64,000 nucleotides of DNA from Bubalus kerabau (taxonomy: Eukaryota; Chordata; Mammalia; Artiodactyla; Bovidae), in NCBI RefSeq assembly GCF_029407905.1, contig NC_073624.1, positions 7,142,501-7,206,500 on the forward strand, in the 5' to 3' direction. How positions within the stretch are numbered: position 1 is the stretch's first letter; the number at the start of each line of letters is the position of its first letter. Of this stretch, positions 1-10,470 are shown one piece after another. The notes under the pieces were generated by a model. It was not told where the DNA came from, searched no databases, and worked only from the letters and a program-made list of their open reading frames with translations. Made by a program: the position numbers and the translations under genes.

Positions 1-1406
1 TCAGGAGCAAGGCCTGGGCCTCCTGAGCTTGGAGCCTCCTGGAGCTGGATGAGGGGGAGAGGACAGGGACTGTCCTTGATCCGAGTGGGGCAGCAGAAAC
101 TGAGGGCCCATGATGGTGGAGGGGAGTGGCTGCGGCAGCCTAGGGACACATTCACCCGGAACCTACTTTATCCTCAGGGGCCAGGAAGCAGGCCTAGTGG
201 TGCTTCAGGAGGAGCCGGGCCACCCCTGTTGTGCTGTGTCCGTGGCCAGTGCTGTTTTCTGTCTGGCCGTCAGGCTCCCATGTGCCCTGACTCCGATTTC
301 TTATTTGGGGAGCTGTGTGTGGGTGTGCTCTGAACCCCTGCCCTCCTCCCCTCGAGTCACACCCTCTGCTTTGTTGAGCTTGCTGGTCAGGGAAGGCTTC
401 TCAGATGGCTTGGTGGGGTGTCCAAGTCTATCTCTGGAGAAAGTTTGTGCAAAGGCTCAGAGGCATGAAAATCGCTTAGGTGTTTGAGAGAGCTGGCTGG
501 TGGGTGCTCAGAGATGAGACCGTGGGGGTGAGCAGCCAAGGAGTGAGCAGGGCACGTGGATCGGCTCAGGCAGGCGCTAGGAGACCTTCAGCTCCTGCCA
601 CATTGCAGCCAAGCTGCGCCCATCCCAGGTGTCCCATCTCCAGTGTGCTTCAGCATGAATCAGTCATTTGAGGCCCCAGCGAGGAGAAAATCATGGGTTC
701 TGGACTCTGAAGGCAGCTGGGCTGAAGGCTGGGTTTGGCTGTCTGTGGGGAAGGCTCAGTCAGATCCCGTCACAGCTGGGTGGAGGCTGGGTGTCCTGGT
801 ATTCAAGGTCACACAGCCTTTGGTGTGGGGCTGGCACTGTGGGGTCTCCTGGCTCCTCCTTCCCCACACTGTCCATCCTCCCTGCTTGTGCTGGTAGCTA
901 AGTCCCGGAACACAGCAGAAACCCCTGTGGCAAGAGGGGAGGAAGGTAGGCAGGTAAAAAAAAAAAAAGGCTTCCTGGTAGAGGAAGGATTCTGGTGGGC
1001 TTTGAAGAATGAATAGGAGTTTTTCCAGAGGAGATGGGGAAGGAGTGGCACAAAGTCCAGGAGCCAGAGATGCTCAGATGCTTGTGTTGAGAGAGGGAGC
1101 TCAACATGGAGGGTCTTGGGGAGTAGACTCCAGAATGGGGAGGAGAGCCTTTGGAAAATAAGGTGGCCCTGGTTACACGTGACCCCTTTAGTTTCCTGAC
1201 CTGCTCTGAGAGTTGGCCATGTTGGGGCTACAGGTCATGTCTGGGAGGAGAAACTAGATATTTGGGGCTAATCACCGGGGAGAGGGGAGGCCAGAAGGGT
1301 TGAAAGAGCTGCCCACACAATGAGAAGTCATGGCGGGGGCTGCCTCTGATGGGCCAAACCTGGCTGACAGGGAAACAGGCTGCCTGTCACCACTCTTTCC
1401 CCACAG
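1..1406 (+). other. SHISA8: SHISA8 intron sequence upstream of first visible exon
   Basis: No exon is supported here. The exon at 1407 starts in phase 2, so an upstream exon must exist, but no frame here encodes a signal peptide, cysteine-rich ectodomain or membrane helix ending at a usable donor. Those parts of SHISA8 therefore probably lie before the window. The stretch is moderately GC-rich, with a short A run near 957-968, and no repeat family was recognised. Confidence 0.55.
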
Positions 1407-1540
1407 GACACTGACGGAACTCCTGAAGCAGCCCAGCCCCCAGGAGCCACTGCCTCCACCTCTGGGCCCACCTCTGGGTAGCTGTGTCCAGGTGCAGATG
1501 GGTGATGGCCTTCCCCGGGGCTCCCCCCACAACAGCACAG
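1407..1540 (+). CDS. SHISA8: SHISA8 internal coding exon (juxtamembrane cytoplasmic tail)
   Basis: A 134-bp exon is bounded by an acceptor (ccccacag) and a donor (gtgagg). It encodes (R)TLTELLKQPSP... and ends ...GDGLPRGSPHNST, with a final G completing an Asp codon in the next exon. RTLTELL followed by a proline-rich linker and a VQVQMGDGLPRGSPHNS segment is typical of the cytoplasmic tail of the AMPA-receptor-associated Shisa proteins (SHISA6-9). The family is type I membrane proteins that modulate AMPA-type glutamate receptors at synapses. SHISA8 is chosen over its paralogues because of its position beside SREBF2. Downstream exons continue the frame. Confidence 0.85.
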
Positions 1541-2287
1541 GTGAGGCGGCTAGTGGCCGGGCCTTTGTTGATCCACAGCACAGAGCCGCCTTGTCAGGAG
1601 GGCCTGGGAGCAGGGGACCGGAGCGCTGAGGCTGTGAGCCATTTCTCAGATGGAAGTGAGCTGCCCGCCTCTGTGAGGGGACTAGTCAGCCTCTCTGAGG
1701 GGGGAGTGGGCAACTAGTCAGCTCCTCGTGGTGGACAGGGGTCCCTCCCAGGGTCCTGCAACCTCCAGCCTTGGGACTCTGTGAAGATTCCAGATTCAGG
1801 GATGCCCAGTTCAGACTCTGGGTCTGCCTGGTTCTAGGCTCTGGCTCAGAGCCCTGGGCCAGAGCCCTGGCCTGCGTCTGTGGCCTCTCGTGGGCCTTTT
1901 CCTTCAGGCTGGTGCCTCCCTCTTGGACTCTTGCTGGCGACGCAGCCTTGACAGCACCTCCCCTCCCCCCACTATGGGTTCCAATCCTCAAACATTCTCT
2001 TCCCCTCTGGGAGAAGCTGATCCTGAGCCCCAGCGCCAGGCTTCAATCGAACAAGCTGGCAAGTCATCCGTTAGATGAGCACCCCCTCAGGGCTGGCTGC
2101 TATTATTCACGTTTATTCTGAGCCAGGCCCTGTCCGAGGTACTGGAGATTCTGCCGTCAGGAGACAGAGAAGGAATGAGTTCCTAAGACATCTCACAAGT
2201 TATCTTTAATTGCCCTCCGGGAGTGGGCTGCAAAGAGGTGCGGGATGTCTTCCGGTCAGCGAGCCGAGTCTCATCTCCTCCTTCCAG
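1541..2287 (+). other. SHISA8: SHISA8 intron
   Basis: A 747-bp intron with GT at 1541 and AG at 2286-2287. It joins AAC AGC ACA G to AC AAG AAA CGC, giving N-S-T-D-K-K-R. A possible degenerate ancient repeat lies near 2090-2200 but could not be assigned to a family. Confidence 0.8.
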
Positions 2288-2434
2288 ACAAGAAACGCCC
2301 CAACAACGTGCCCCTGGGTTCGGTGACTGCGGGGCCCCCGCGCGCCCCGCGGCTGCAGGGCGGTGGCAACGTGACGCTGCAGCCCGACTTCGCTAAGTAC
2401 GCCACCCTCAAGGCAGCCGGGCTCAAGGCCGCAG
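2288..2434 (+). CDS. SHISA8: SHISA8 internal coding exon (cytoplasmic tail)
   Basis: A 147-bp exon lies between an acceptor (cttccag) and a donor (gtgaga). It encodes (D)KKRPNNVPLGSVTAGPP...VTLQPDFAKYATLKAAGLKAA and ends with the first base of a Glu codon. The (D)KKR.NN.PLGS and PDFAKYATLKAA motifs are conserved in the tails of SHISA6-9, so the family call is firm. It lies at the start of a CpG-rich block that continues through the last exon. Confidence 0.9.
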
Positions 2435-2826
2435 GTGAGAGGCCGGGTTTGTGCTGGGGAGCGCCGGGCCCGCTGCACCCCCGGAAGTGCAAGCGCTTGG
2501 ATTGTGAGGCTCGGCGTCCCAGTTCTAAAGTTCCCGGCGCTCCAGCCAGCGTCCGCATCGCCCCCTCGCCGATCGGCTCCCATGCCTCGGCCGCACCGCA
2601 CCCTTCTCTGATCAGGCCACGGGTCTGGGGCCGGGTAGCCGAATCTAGAGCCGGGGGGGCGTAGCCTGTACCCTTCCCGGGTGGGCCTGAGACCCCCGCC
2701 TCTGCCGCCTGTACCCGCCGGGAGGCGCTGAGGCCCCGGCCCCCGGGACCTGCCCCTGCCCCCGAGGTCTGGCCCCGCCCCCGAGGTCTGGCCCCGCCCC
2801 CGACTCACGGCTCTCTGTCCCCGCAG
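2435..2826 (+). other. SHISA8: SHISA8 last intron, GC-rich
   Basis: A 392-bp GC-rich intron (GT at 2435, AG at 2825-2826). Near its 3' end, at about 2760-2799, a 20-bp unit (cccgaggtctggccccgccc) occurs twice in tandem and supplies Sp1-like GC boxes. No repeat element was seen. Confidence 0.75.
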
Positions 2827-3221
2827 AGGCCTCGGCTCCGGACTTCTACCAGCGTTTTACTGCCACGGAACCCGCCCCGCTGACCCTCCCGTCGCGAGCC
2901 CGGAGGACCCCCGAGGACTTGCCTGAGCTGCTCGACGCCTGCCCCTGGGCCCCCCCGGGCTACCCGCCCCCCGCCGGCTCCACCCCATCGGGCCACTACA
3001 AGGCCTGGACCGCCGGCCGCCCCGTCCGGCCCGCAGCCCGCGGCCACCTGGAGGTTCACGCCTCTCCCGCGCCGCGACGGCCGGGCCACGCGCCCCGGAG
3101 CCAGTTCAGCGTGGAGAAGCTGCCCGAGGCCTTCAGCCCGCAGGCCCCTGGCCTTTACGGCAGCGCCGGCCGCGGAACCCGGCACCTGAGCACCAACAGC
3201 AAAGCTGAGGTCACCGTGTGA
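2827..3221 (+). CDS. SHISA8: SHISA8 terminal coding exon with PDZ ligand
   Basis: The last coding exon starts after ccccgcag, completes the split Glu codon and reads EASAPDFYQRFTATEPAP... to a TGA at 3219-3221. The C terminus NSKAEVTV is a class I PDZ-binding motif shared by the AMPA-receptor-associated Shisa proteins. In that family it links the protein to postsynaptic scaffolds such as PSD-95. The middle is rich in Pro, Ala, Arg and Gly (PPGYPPPAGSTPSGHYKAW), as expected for an unstructured tail. The DNA is extremely CpG-rich, which creates long antisense open frames that are not genes. The assignment to SHISA8 is supported by the convergent SREBF2 neighbour. Confidence 0.93.
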
Positions 3222-3456
3222 AGAAGGGGCTGCCGATTCTCTCGAGGCGTTGCAACGCCGGGAGCCCTCTTCTGCCAGGGGGACTTGCCAGAGGCCTGAC
3301 CGGGCGGGGGGCACCCAGGCCGCGGAAGGAGGGGCGCCAGCCTTGAAGTCCAGCCCTTCTGCCTGCCCAGACTGGACCAGGAGGAGCCTTGGAGTCTTGC
3401 AGGGATATGGCGCACTGGGTAAGGCCAGTGGTTCTGTCCTGGGGGGTCCTTGTGTA

Positions 3457-3462
3457 AATAAA
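3457..3462 (+). terminator. SHISA8: SHISA8 polyadenylation signal (proximal)
   Basis: AATAAA lies 236 bases after the stop codon, within tgtgtaaataaaccc. Confidence 0.75.
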
Positions 3463-3489
3463 CCCTTTTCTGTGACTCCCATCCCTGAG

Positions 3490-3495
3490 AATAAA
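3490..3495 (+). terminator. SHISA8: SHISA8 polyadenylation signal (distal)
   Basis: A second AATAAA, in gagaataaaggggc. Either hexamer, or both, could be used. Confidence 0.65.
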
Positions 3496-3515
3496 GGGGC
3501 CCCAGCTTGGCTCTG

Positions 3516-5769
3516 AGAGGCACTGATGGTGGAGGTGTTGGTCATTGACTGGACAGACGGCAGTGCCAGTAGAGGGCACAGCATGTGCAAGAGCAGAGGA
3601 CTGAGAGCTGGTGGGCAAGTGCTCTGGGAGCTGGGGAGAAGTAGCTGGAGAGGGTGGTCAGGGCTGAATGCCAGCCAGAATGTCCACACCAGGAGGAGCC
3701 ATGGGAGAGGGGGCAGCTAGGCCCCAGCCATCTTGGAGTTGGCACAGGGGAGAGAGCTGGTGGGCCCCCGAGGGTCCATGACCCTGAATGGAGGAGAGCC
3801 CCTCCAGCCAGTCACCTGCTTGACTTCGCTGAGCCTGGCTGATCCTCATTGACATTGTCTGGCCCTGGGCCGGCCCCTGGGCTGCAGGCCACTTGGCCAG
3901 CTTGGCCTGGGGCCACCCCCCTGATGGGCGTGGGCAGTGGGCCTGGAGACAGCTGGTACTCAGGATGGGGGAGCCTGCTCCCAGTGGCTGCTCTGGGGGA
4001 AACGGGGATGGGGCTGCTGGACCCAGAGCCTTGGCAGTGCCCCCACCAGGGTGCTTGCCCCCCCTCAGGCTTAGCACTTCCAGCTCTCCCCCCTTTTCCT
4101 GGCTGTGGCCCAGGGCACTGCCAACACCCTGCATGCATCAAGTTCCTCTGTGCCAGGCACTGGTGGGAGGTTGAGGGCTGGGTTATGCCCCTCACTGGAT
4201 ATCTTAGGCACGGTATACTGTTTCGATAACAATGGCTGCCATTTGCTATTTCTTCTTTTAGTCCTCATGAAAGCCCCATGAGCATGTGGCTGGACAGATG
4301 AGGAAACTGAGGTCCTGAGACCTCAGTACCTTGCCAAGGTCACCCAACTGATGGCGGTTTAGGACTCTTCCATATTCTGCCGGCATTGTGGGTCTGGTGG
4401 TGGAATGGCAGCGTGTGTTGGCAGAGGGGCCCCTGTTCCCAGCCAGTCTCTGGCTTTCCTCCTGCTAGCTGGGCTACCCTGAGGCCCCCAAACCCTCCAG
4501 CTCTTCACCTGTAGGAGGGTCCACCTGGCCCTTTCTTATGTTCTCTTGAGAAAACCAAGGCCTAGAAGCCCCAGGTCAGAACAGAGGCCAGGGTCCATGG
4601 TTATGCCTGCAGTGGGGACCCCCATGGCTCACAGGGAAGATGGCTCTCACACCCTCAACCCAGGGTGGGGGTGGGGTGCCAAGACGATCCTGCAGTTGTA
4701 CAGAGCTGGGGGAGGAGGGTGGGTGCTGAGTCACGGATCCCGTAGAGACTCACAAAAGCATCGGGTTCCTGGGCACACATCAGCCACCCACAGCCACCCA
4801 CCCTGGTGACACATGCCCTGGAGAGGCTAGGCTGGGAGGTGGGTGTGACCTCTTTGCTCATTCAGTCCCAAGGGCCCTGGATCTCCATCCCAGGGGCCAG
4901 GCCTCCGCTGGAAATGCTGCTCTAGTGACTGGACAAGGACGAGCTACAGTGGCCCCCCGGCCCCCACCCCGCACCCCCACAGGCTGTTCTGGCCCTCGGG
5001 ACAGTGGCCTGCTGTATGTCCTTCAGAGAAAGGAGTGGCTTAGACAGCTCAAGGGCCCTGGCCCATTTCCCAGCCGGGGGCCGGGTTATGGACCACGCAC
5101 TTTGGCCCCCAGACCTCATCCCCACGGGCCTCGCTGACCTGCCTGCCCACACGGCCCTGCACTGCCTGTGGCTGGGCCCCTCCCCAGCCTCATGGGCCCT
5201 CCCCACAAACTGGCACTTCACATGCGCCGGGTGGTTCACACTGGCCAGCAGGCCGTCACAGGCAGGGGCGGGCTGTCTGCACAGAGGCATGTGGAGGCTG
5301 AAGGGACGCCCCCAACTCCTGCCACCCGCCCAAGGGGACCCGGCTGGGAAGCACAGGAGCTGGACTCGGATGTGACCTGCAGGCCACATCTCAGAAGCTC
5401 TCTGCCTCCAGGGAGATGGGGAAACCCAACCGGGTGAACCCAGGAGGGTTTAGCACCCCAAATCGCAAAGAACTGGTGTCATCTGCTAAGCAGCCAGCTG
5501 CGTCCTGCATACGGTGACCTCTGACCCCAGCACCACCACCACCAACACCCCTTTTCGCCCAGGTCTGTCCTAGCCCTGAAGTGTGAGCCAGACAGGAAGT
5601 GCTGGGAGGACGGGGCCAGGAGCATGGGCGGGCAAGGAAGGTCTGTCAGCCCAAAGCCTCTGGGACCTCTCGGCAGAGGGGGATAGGCAGCCCCTGGTTC
5701 CGGACCCACTGAGGCCAAGCCACGTGGCTGCCTGGCTGGTCACGCCGCAGACCCCACACACTTCACGCC
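3516..5769. other. Intergenic gap between convergent SHISA8 and SREBF2
   Basis: About 2.25 kb separates the two 3' ends. It holds one MIR fragment (about 4225-4370) and otherwise GC-rich sequence without recognised genes. The interval 4960-5440 is repeat-free and very GC-rich, but its open frames show no family resemblance or splice structure. Confidence 0.7.
4225..4370 (+). mobile_element. MIR SINE fragment
   Basis: The core acagatgaggaaactgagg, followed by a diverged form of the phrase ttgccaaggtcacccaac, is diagnostic of the mammalian-wide MIR family in + orientation. Confidence 0.8.
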
Positions 5770-5787
5770 GGGTGGTACCAATCTGTG

Positions 5788-5793
5788 TTTATT
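5788..5793 (-). terminator. SREBF2: SREBF2 distal polyadenylation signal
   Basis: Plus-strand tttatt, read as AATAAA on the gene strand, about 1.72 kb after the stop. This is the best candidate for the main mRNA end. Confidence 0.7.
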
Positions 5794-6557
5794 CAATAAC
5801 CTACATCCAGGACACAGTGAATGATTCCACATCAAGGAAGCCACAGGCATAGCCCCCTTTTCAGTGAAAAACCGACCCCCTCCCACCCTGAACCATAACG
5901 AGAAAAGGCACAGTATATACACACGACACAAAGGCTGGCTCACCCAGGGCACAGGGCCATCAAGGTGCGGGCAGAAGAGAAGTGGGTGAGGCCCAAGCTT
6001 ACGGGTGAGGCCTGCTCTCGGCATGAGGGGAGCCCTTGCTGCGTGTCCCCTCAGTCTGTGCTGGGGCCTCTGCCCACCTTCTGTCCCAACCAGCCCAAGG
6101 GGGTGAGAGGCACAGGGATGGAGGAGGGCAGCCCCTCAGCCTCCCCGCAGGCCCCAGGAGAAATGGCCTCAGGTAGACGCCAAGCTTGGGCATCCAAAAA
6201 AGTGGGGCCACGCTCCCTCACAGGCCCCCCTCAGGAAGGGGGCTTCGATCCTAGTGCCCATCGTGGGCAACGCTGTGCCCACTTCAAAAGGCGGCTTGTC
6301 TGGGGACGGGGTGGGGTCTGGTCCCTGCCAGCCTGGCTTATTTTCAGGCCAAGAATTAGGGATAAAAATAGACTGTGGAGGTAGGAGTTGGGGTGGGAGG
6401 GAGCCCGAGAGAGCGGGGAACCCACGCTGAAGGCCCCTGGCCCTCAGTCCTGGTGGGTGGCTTTATCTCTCCCAGCCCCCCGGGGGCCTACCCCGAGTCT
6501 GGGCTGACATCCAGGGGGTGGGGGAGTGGGAAGGAACAGGACAATTAAATAAGACCA

Positions 6558-6563
6558 TTTATT
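6558..6563 (-). terminator. SREBF2: Possible alternative SREBF2 poly(A) signal
   Basis: AATAAA on the gene strand inside an A/T-rich patch, about 950 nt after the stop. Use is uncertain. Confidence 0.4.
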
Positions 6564-7179
6564 TTTTTAAAAAATTAAAAAATAATGCCAACACGATTTC
6601 ACCCATCCCCAAGCCTGCCCCCTGCCTCCCACCCACCTCCCCAGGGTTGGGCTCGCTCCTCCCCTGGCTGTTCTGTGTAATGAAGAGAAAACAATGAACT
6701 CGCTTTGTCAGGTACAGGGGAGGGGACACGGACCTGGGGAGAGGAATAAAGATGCCACAGCAACTCAGCCTTGCATCACCGCAACCCCAAGCACACAGAT
6801 ATAAAAACATTTGTATAAAAGGGGGGTGTGCTGGGCACAGTGCCACGGGTGGAATGCATGGTGCCCAGAGACCTATGTCCCCCAGAGAGAAAGCCTGATT
6901 AAAAAAAAACAAGGAAGCAGGAAAAGGGAGCGGGGAGTTTTTCAGAGTCTTGGGAGGGCTGGAGATGGAACTGGGCAGCCTGGGAGCTCCCCCTGCCACT
7001 TTCAAGTCAGGGAACCCCCATTTCCTGCCCTCCCTGTCTTTCCCTGCTCAGGCCCACTGGGACCCAGGCTGGGAGCCTCTCTCTGCAGCAGCTCCCAGGG
7101 ACCCGCTAGCCGTGGTCCAGAAGCCTCGGCAGGCGACTGCTCCGAAGCCAAGGTTCATACCTCAGCTCCCACAGGGAAG

Positions 7180-7470
7180 AGGAGGGAGACACAAGAGACA
7201 GAGGAGGAGGCAGAGACTGAGAGAAAATGAAGAGGGAGAGACAAAGGGAAGGGAGAGACTCAGAGACAGAGGAGGAGGGAGAGAGAGGGAGGAGGGAGAG
7301 AGACAGAGGGAGGAGAGACTCAGAGACAAAGAAGGAGGGAGGGAGACAGAAGGAGGAGAGAGACTCAGAGACAGGAGGAGGGAGAGAGACAGAGGGAGGA
7401 GGAGGGAGGGAGACAGAGGAGGAGGGAGAGACTCAGAGACAGAGAAGATTCAGAGACGGAGGGAGCTGGG
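7180..7470 (-). repeat. Polypurine/polypyrimidine tract in SREBF2 3' UTR
   Basis: About 290 bp built of gagagacagagg-, ggagggaga- and actcagagaca-like units. It is almost pure purine on the + strand and therefore CU-rich in the SREBF2 mRNA. It lies 45-335 nt after the stop codon. Arg/Glu-rich open frames across it on the + strand are artefacts of the low complexity. Confidence 0.85.
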
Positions 7471-7514
7471 GAGCAATGGAGGGAGGCGGCAGCTGAGGTG
7501 GGCAGAGCCAGAGG

Positions 7515-7735
7515 TCAGGAGGCGGCGATGGCGGTGCCGCCCCCCAGCTTGACGATCATCTGCTGGCAGTCGCTGCATGAGCGCCGGTCGCCCGCCTTCT
7601 CCAGGGTGCGGGCAGCCTCGGCCAGCAGCACGGCCCGCTGGCCCGGGGAGGACAGGAAGGAGAGAGGGAGGTGGCGGCAGGCCAGGAGGATCGCAGTGGC
7701 CCGCTCTCGCTGCCCGGGCCAGGCGTCCGCCTCTC
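7515..7735 (-). CDS. SREBF2: SREBF2 exon 19 (C terminus and stop)
   Basis: The exon begins after CTCCCACAG-like acceptor sequence at 7736-7737. It completes the Gly codon of exon 18, reads EADAWPGQRERATAILLACR... and ends ...VKLGGGTAIAAS with TGA at 7515-7517. This is the extreme C terminus of the SCAP-binding domain and closely matches human SREBP-2. It contributes 72 residues after the split codon. Confidence 0.97.
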
Positions 7736-8140
7736 CTGTGGGAACCAGGAGACACACATACCCGCTGAGAGCCCGCTACGACGCAGGTGCTTTCCCCCGG
7801 CTCGGTGAGAACTTGGGTATCTAAGCCCCCCGCCCCCAAGTGAGGGAGGTTCAGCTCAACAGACAGATGAGCTGACCCAGCCGGGCGCCACACACATTAC
7901 TCTGGCTATCATTCTGTGATGGGGCTGAGATGCGGCCCATCAGCAGGGTCCCAGCTCGCGCGCTGGGACAACATCCCCACCATCCCCTTCTCACTCTGGA
8001 GAGGCTGGACCCACGACAATGTGACCGAGGCCAGTCCAGCCCCACAACGCCTCACGGACCCTCCCTGGCCACCCACCAAATCAAGCCTTGGGTTTTTCCC
8101 CTCCCCTGGACCCGCCCAGGCGCCGGCGCTGGGGGCTCAC
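7736..8140 (-). other. SREBF2: SREBF2 intron 18
   Basis: A 405-bp intron. No repeat or other element recognised. Confidence 0.85.
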
Positions 8141-8252
8141 CGTGCTTGGCATTCTGAGCCGTGCGCCTTCGCAGGCTGTGCTCCAGCAGCTGGTGGGTGC
8201 GGGTGGGGCTGGCTCCGGCCATCAGGCGCACAGTGGCTTCATGCAGGAACAC
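8141..8252 (-). CDS. SREBF2: SREBF2 exon 18
   Basis: 112 bp encoding VFLHEATVRLMAGASPTRTH... to ...AKH plus one base of Gly. The acceptor is CTTCCAG|GTG and the donor is ACG|GTGAGC. It is part of the cytosolic C-terminal regulatory domain. Confidence 0.97.
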
Positions 8253-9631
8253 CTGGAAGCCCGGGGACACAAACCCGTTGTCCTCACCTGTCTGTGTCCC
8301 TGGGGGCATCCCTCCCTACAGCATCGCATCTGCCCGCTGACCATACCCCTTCTCTAAACACCCTGCCCTGCTCACCCTTTGAAAACAGCCTCTCCCGTCC
8401 TCACTCTGACCCCAGACACACACCCGGCAGGAAAGGGGAAGAGCACAGGCCCGCTGGTGGGGCTGGAGCAAGCGAGCACGCTGAGAGGGAAGCTAAGGGC
8501 CACCTCCGCTGACGGTGACTGAGAGCACCGGTGTGTGCTCCGGACTGTACGGACAGTAGGCGGGTGGACCCTCGCAACGCCGGAGGCTGCCTCCAGCCCA
8601 AAAGCAGGACAGGGGAGAGGCAGGGATGGGAGAGAGGGCTCAGGTGGCTCGGGGCCTGTGTCGTTTGGTTTCTTCAGAAAGAGTCTCTTCTTCAGAGTTC
8701 AGAAGGTCTCAGGAGGAAGACCTGCAGCCCTTCTGTCAACATGCATCACTGATGGGGGAGGGGGGAGGGGAGAAGGGGGTCTCCCTAGGTCTCTCTAGTT
8801 TCTTTTACACCCGAACACCTCAGGGTGTGAGGAGGGTGGTGCTGCCCTGGAAGGCCAGGGTGGAGGCGGACAAGGGAGAGGCAGGTGGGGATGTTTTGTG
8901 AGGAGGCCGCCGCCCCTGAGCACACTTCCTCTTTTCCACCGTGAAGGGGGTGGTTCTCACATGACTATTTCGTCTGCAGTGTCTGTCCTGGCTCGCTGCA
9001 CACAGGGGCTACAATGCAACCACGTGAGGGTCCCAGAGCACTTGAGGGTGAGGGCAGCCGTACCCCAAGCCCTTCTTTTTCACACGTTTCCAAACACAGC
9101 CCTTCCCCACCCCTAACACTGGCCTTCTCACTTAAATTTTTGGAAAACAATTCAGGGAAAATATGTTGAGTTGTATTACTCTTAATTAGCAATAAAGGTA
9201 AACACAGGAACAGTTTGACTCCACTAAGTGGGTTGATCAACTGCCCTCATTGCCAAGGGGATGTTACATGGAGAGTTCTCAAGCACGGCCCAGAAAAAGC
9301 ATTAAACACATTTCTAGGGGATTCTGACACCCACTATGAGAACCTAGCAGTGCTCCCTCGTGGCCTTCCCCATGTCCTCACACAGACTAGGAGCCCCTTC
9401 TCGCTCCCGAGTGTTAACTGGTAAGGCGAGATCTCTGCTGGCCTGTCTGTGCTGTGTGGACTGCTCACTGCCACGTTCCAGGGTTGGGCACACACAGCAT
9501 GAGCCAAACAAAGGGATGAATGGCACCCAGCCCAGGGCCTGACCGGTCAGCCGACTCCATGACTCCACTCCAGAGCTGGGCTCGGTTCTGACATCTCGAT
9601 CCACCCTCCCCAGCAGCAGGATGGGCCTTAC
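8253..9631 (-). other. SREBF2: SREBF2 intron 17
   Basis: A 1.38-kb intron. A short A/T-rich patch lies at 9130-9210. No repeat family was assigned with confidence. Confidence 0.8.
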
Positions 9632-9817
9632 CTTGCGGTAGGCCAGGCGGAAGCTGTGTGCCAGCCTGCGCAGGCTGCCCAGGTCCCGCTGGAAGCCAGC
9701 CAGCTCGGCGCCCGATGCGTGGTAGGTCTCCCCCAGGGCCTGGCTGGCTCCAGCCTGCTTCTGCCACAGAGCCGTCCGCAGCGACAGGAGCAGGTCACAG
9801 GTCAGCAGCTGGACCAC
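9632..9817 (-). CDS. SREBF2: SREBF2 exon 17
   Basis: 186 bp, exactly 62 codons, from VVQLLTCDLLLSLRTALW to ...SFRLAYRK. The donor is AAG|GTAAGG. This is the exon immediately downstream of the miR-33a intron. Confidence 0.97.
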
Positions 9818-10139
9818 CTGTGTGGTGTGCCATGAGGAAGGAGAAGGTGACTGGCCGGTTACCAGGGCAAGGGTCCCTGCACGCACCAGGTCTTCCCCAA
9901 CCGGATACCTGGCAGCTCTGGGATTAAAGGGGAGACCCAGAAAATCAGGGAGCAAGAGAACCGCCAGGGAGGGAGCTTCAGTTCCTGACATCTAGTCCTT
10001 CCCACAGACCCTGTAGGGAAATCTGCTCTTCCATTGACCGGGTGAGGAAGCCAAGGCTCAGAGAGGGGCAGCGCCTCATGGAGGAGACGCTAGGAAGGGT
10101 AGGAATAAAACTCTAGTGGTTCTGACAGCAAGTCGCAGG

Positions 10140-10180
10140 CCCCGCCCACCTCCGGGAGCCCCGCCCACCTCCGGGAGCCC
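10140..10180. repeat. Short GC-rich tandem duplication
   Basis: The unit cccgcccacctccgggagc occurs twice back to back. It contains GC-box-like ccgccc motifs. Confidence 0.7.
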
Positions 10181-10299
10181 ATGGCTGGGCCTAGAGGCCC
10201 TGTCCTCGCAGGGGAATCAGAGCCTGGAGATGGAGGAACAGGGATCAGAGGCTCGCTTCCAAGGATGGGGCCCAGGTCTGGCCCTAGTGGCCTCTGTGG

Positions 10300-10470
10300 T
10301 GGGGGAGACAGGAACCCAAGAAGGTAGACCCTCAGAGAGGCTCAATGCTGGGGTTTGGATCCACTGGTCTAGATCTGTCACGGTTTTCTGTCCATAGCTA
10401 TGTGGCCCTGACACATGACCTCACCTCTGAGCCTGTTTCCCCACCCAAAAAATGGGCACCACACAGGGCT
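10300..10470 (+). mobile_element. MIR SINE fragment
   Basis: A diverged MIR core: tttggatccactggtct, ctatgtggccctgacacatgacc and ctctgagcctgtttcc, followed by an aaaaaatgggcacc match. Confidence 0.7.

Larger units (their letters stand above)
3222..3515 (+). other. SHISA8: SHISA8 3' UTR with two poly(A) signals
   Basis: A short 3' UTR follows the stop. Canonical AATAAA hexamers are at 3457-3462 and 3490-3495, and cleavage is expected within about 10-30 bases of either. The exact end is inferred. Confidence 0.75.
5770..7514 (-). other. SREBF2: SREBF2 3' UTR
   Basis: About 1.75 kb from the stop to the distal poly(A) signal. It holds a long CU-rich tract (on the mRNA strand) close to the stop, an A/T-rich patch near 6541-6590, and alternative hexamers. 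The length fits the human 3' UTR as recalled. The 3' end is inferred from the AATAAA at 5788-5793. Confidence 0.8.

Noticed and set aside
2245..2664. Single-exon gene from the first Met at 2245
   Set aside because: The family-like part starts at the splice acceptor at 2288 and stops at the donor at 2435. Outside these limits the frame is not Shisa-like.
2805..3689. 294-codon open frame on the - strand across the SHISA8 last exon
   Set aside because: It is antisense to a firmly identified exon in extremely CpG-rich DNA, where stops are rare. It has no recognisable domain or splice structure.
7180..7470. CRISPR-like array of short repeats
   Set aside because: The units are irregular, contiguous and low complexity with no unique spacers, and the DNA is mammalian.
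6950..7552. 200-codon Arg/Glu/Gly-rich frame on the + strand
   Set aside because: It reads through the purine tract in the SREBF2 3' UTR and is low complexity; the same tract is open in several frames.
9344..9991. 215-codon frame on the - strand as a separate gene
   Set aside because: It is SREBF2 exon 17 extended into both introns; the splice sites at 9632 and 9817 explain the coding part.
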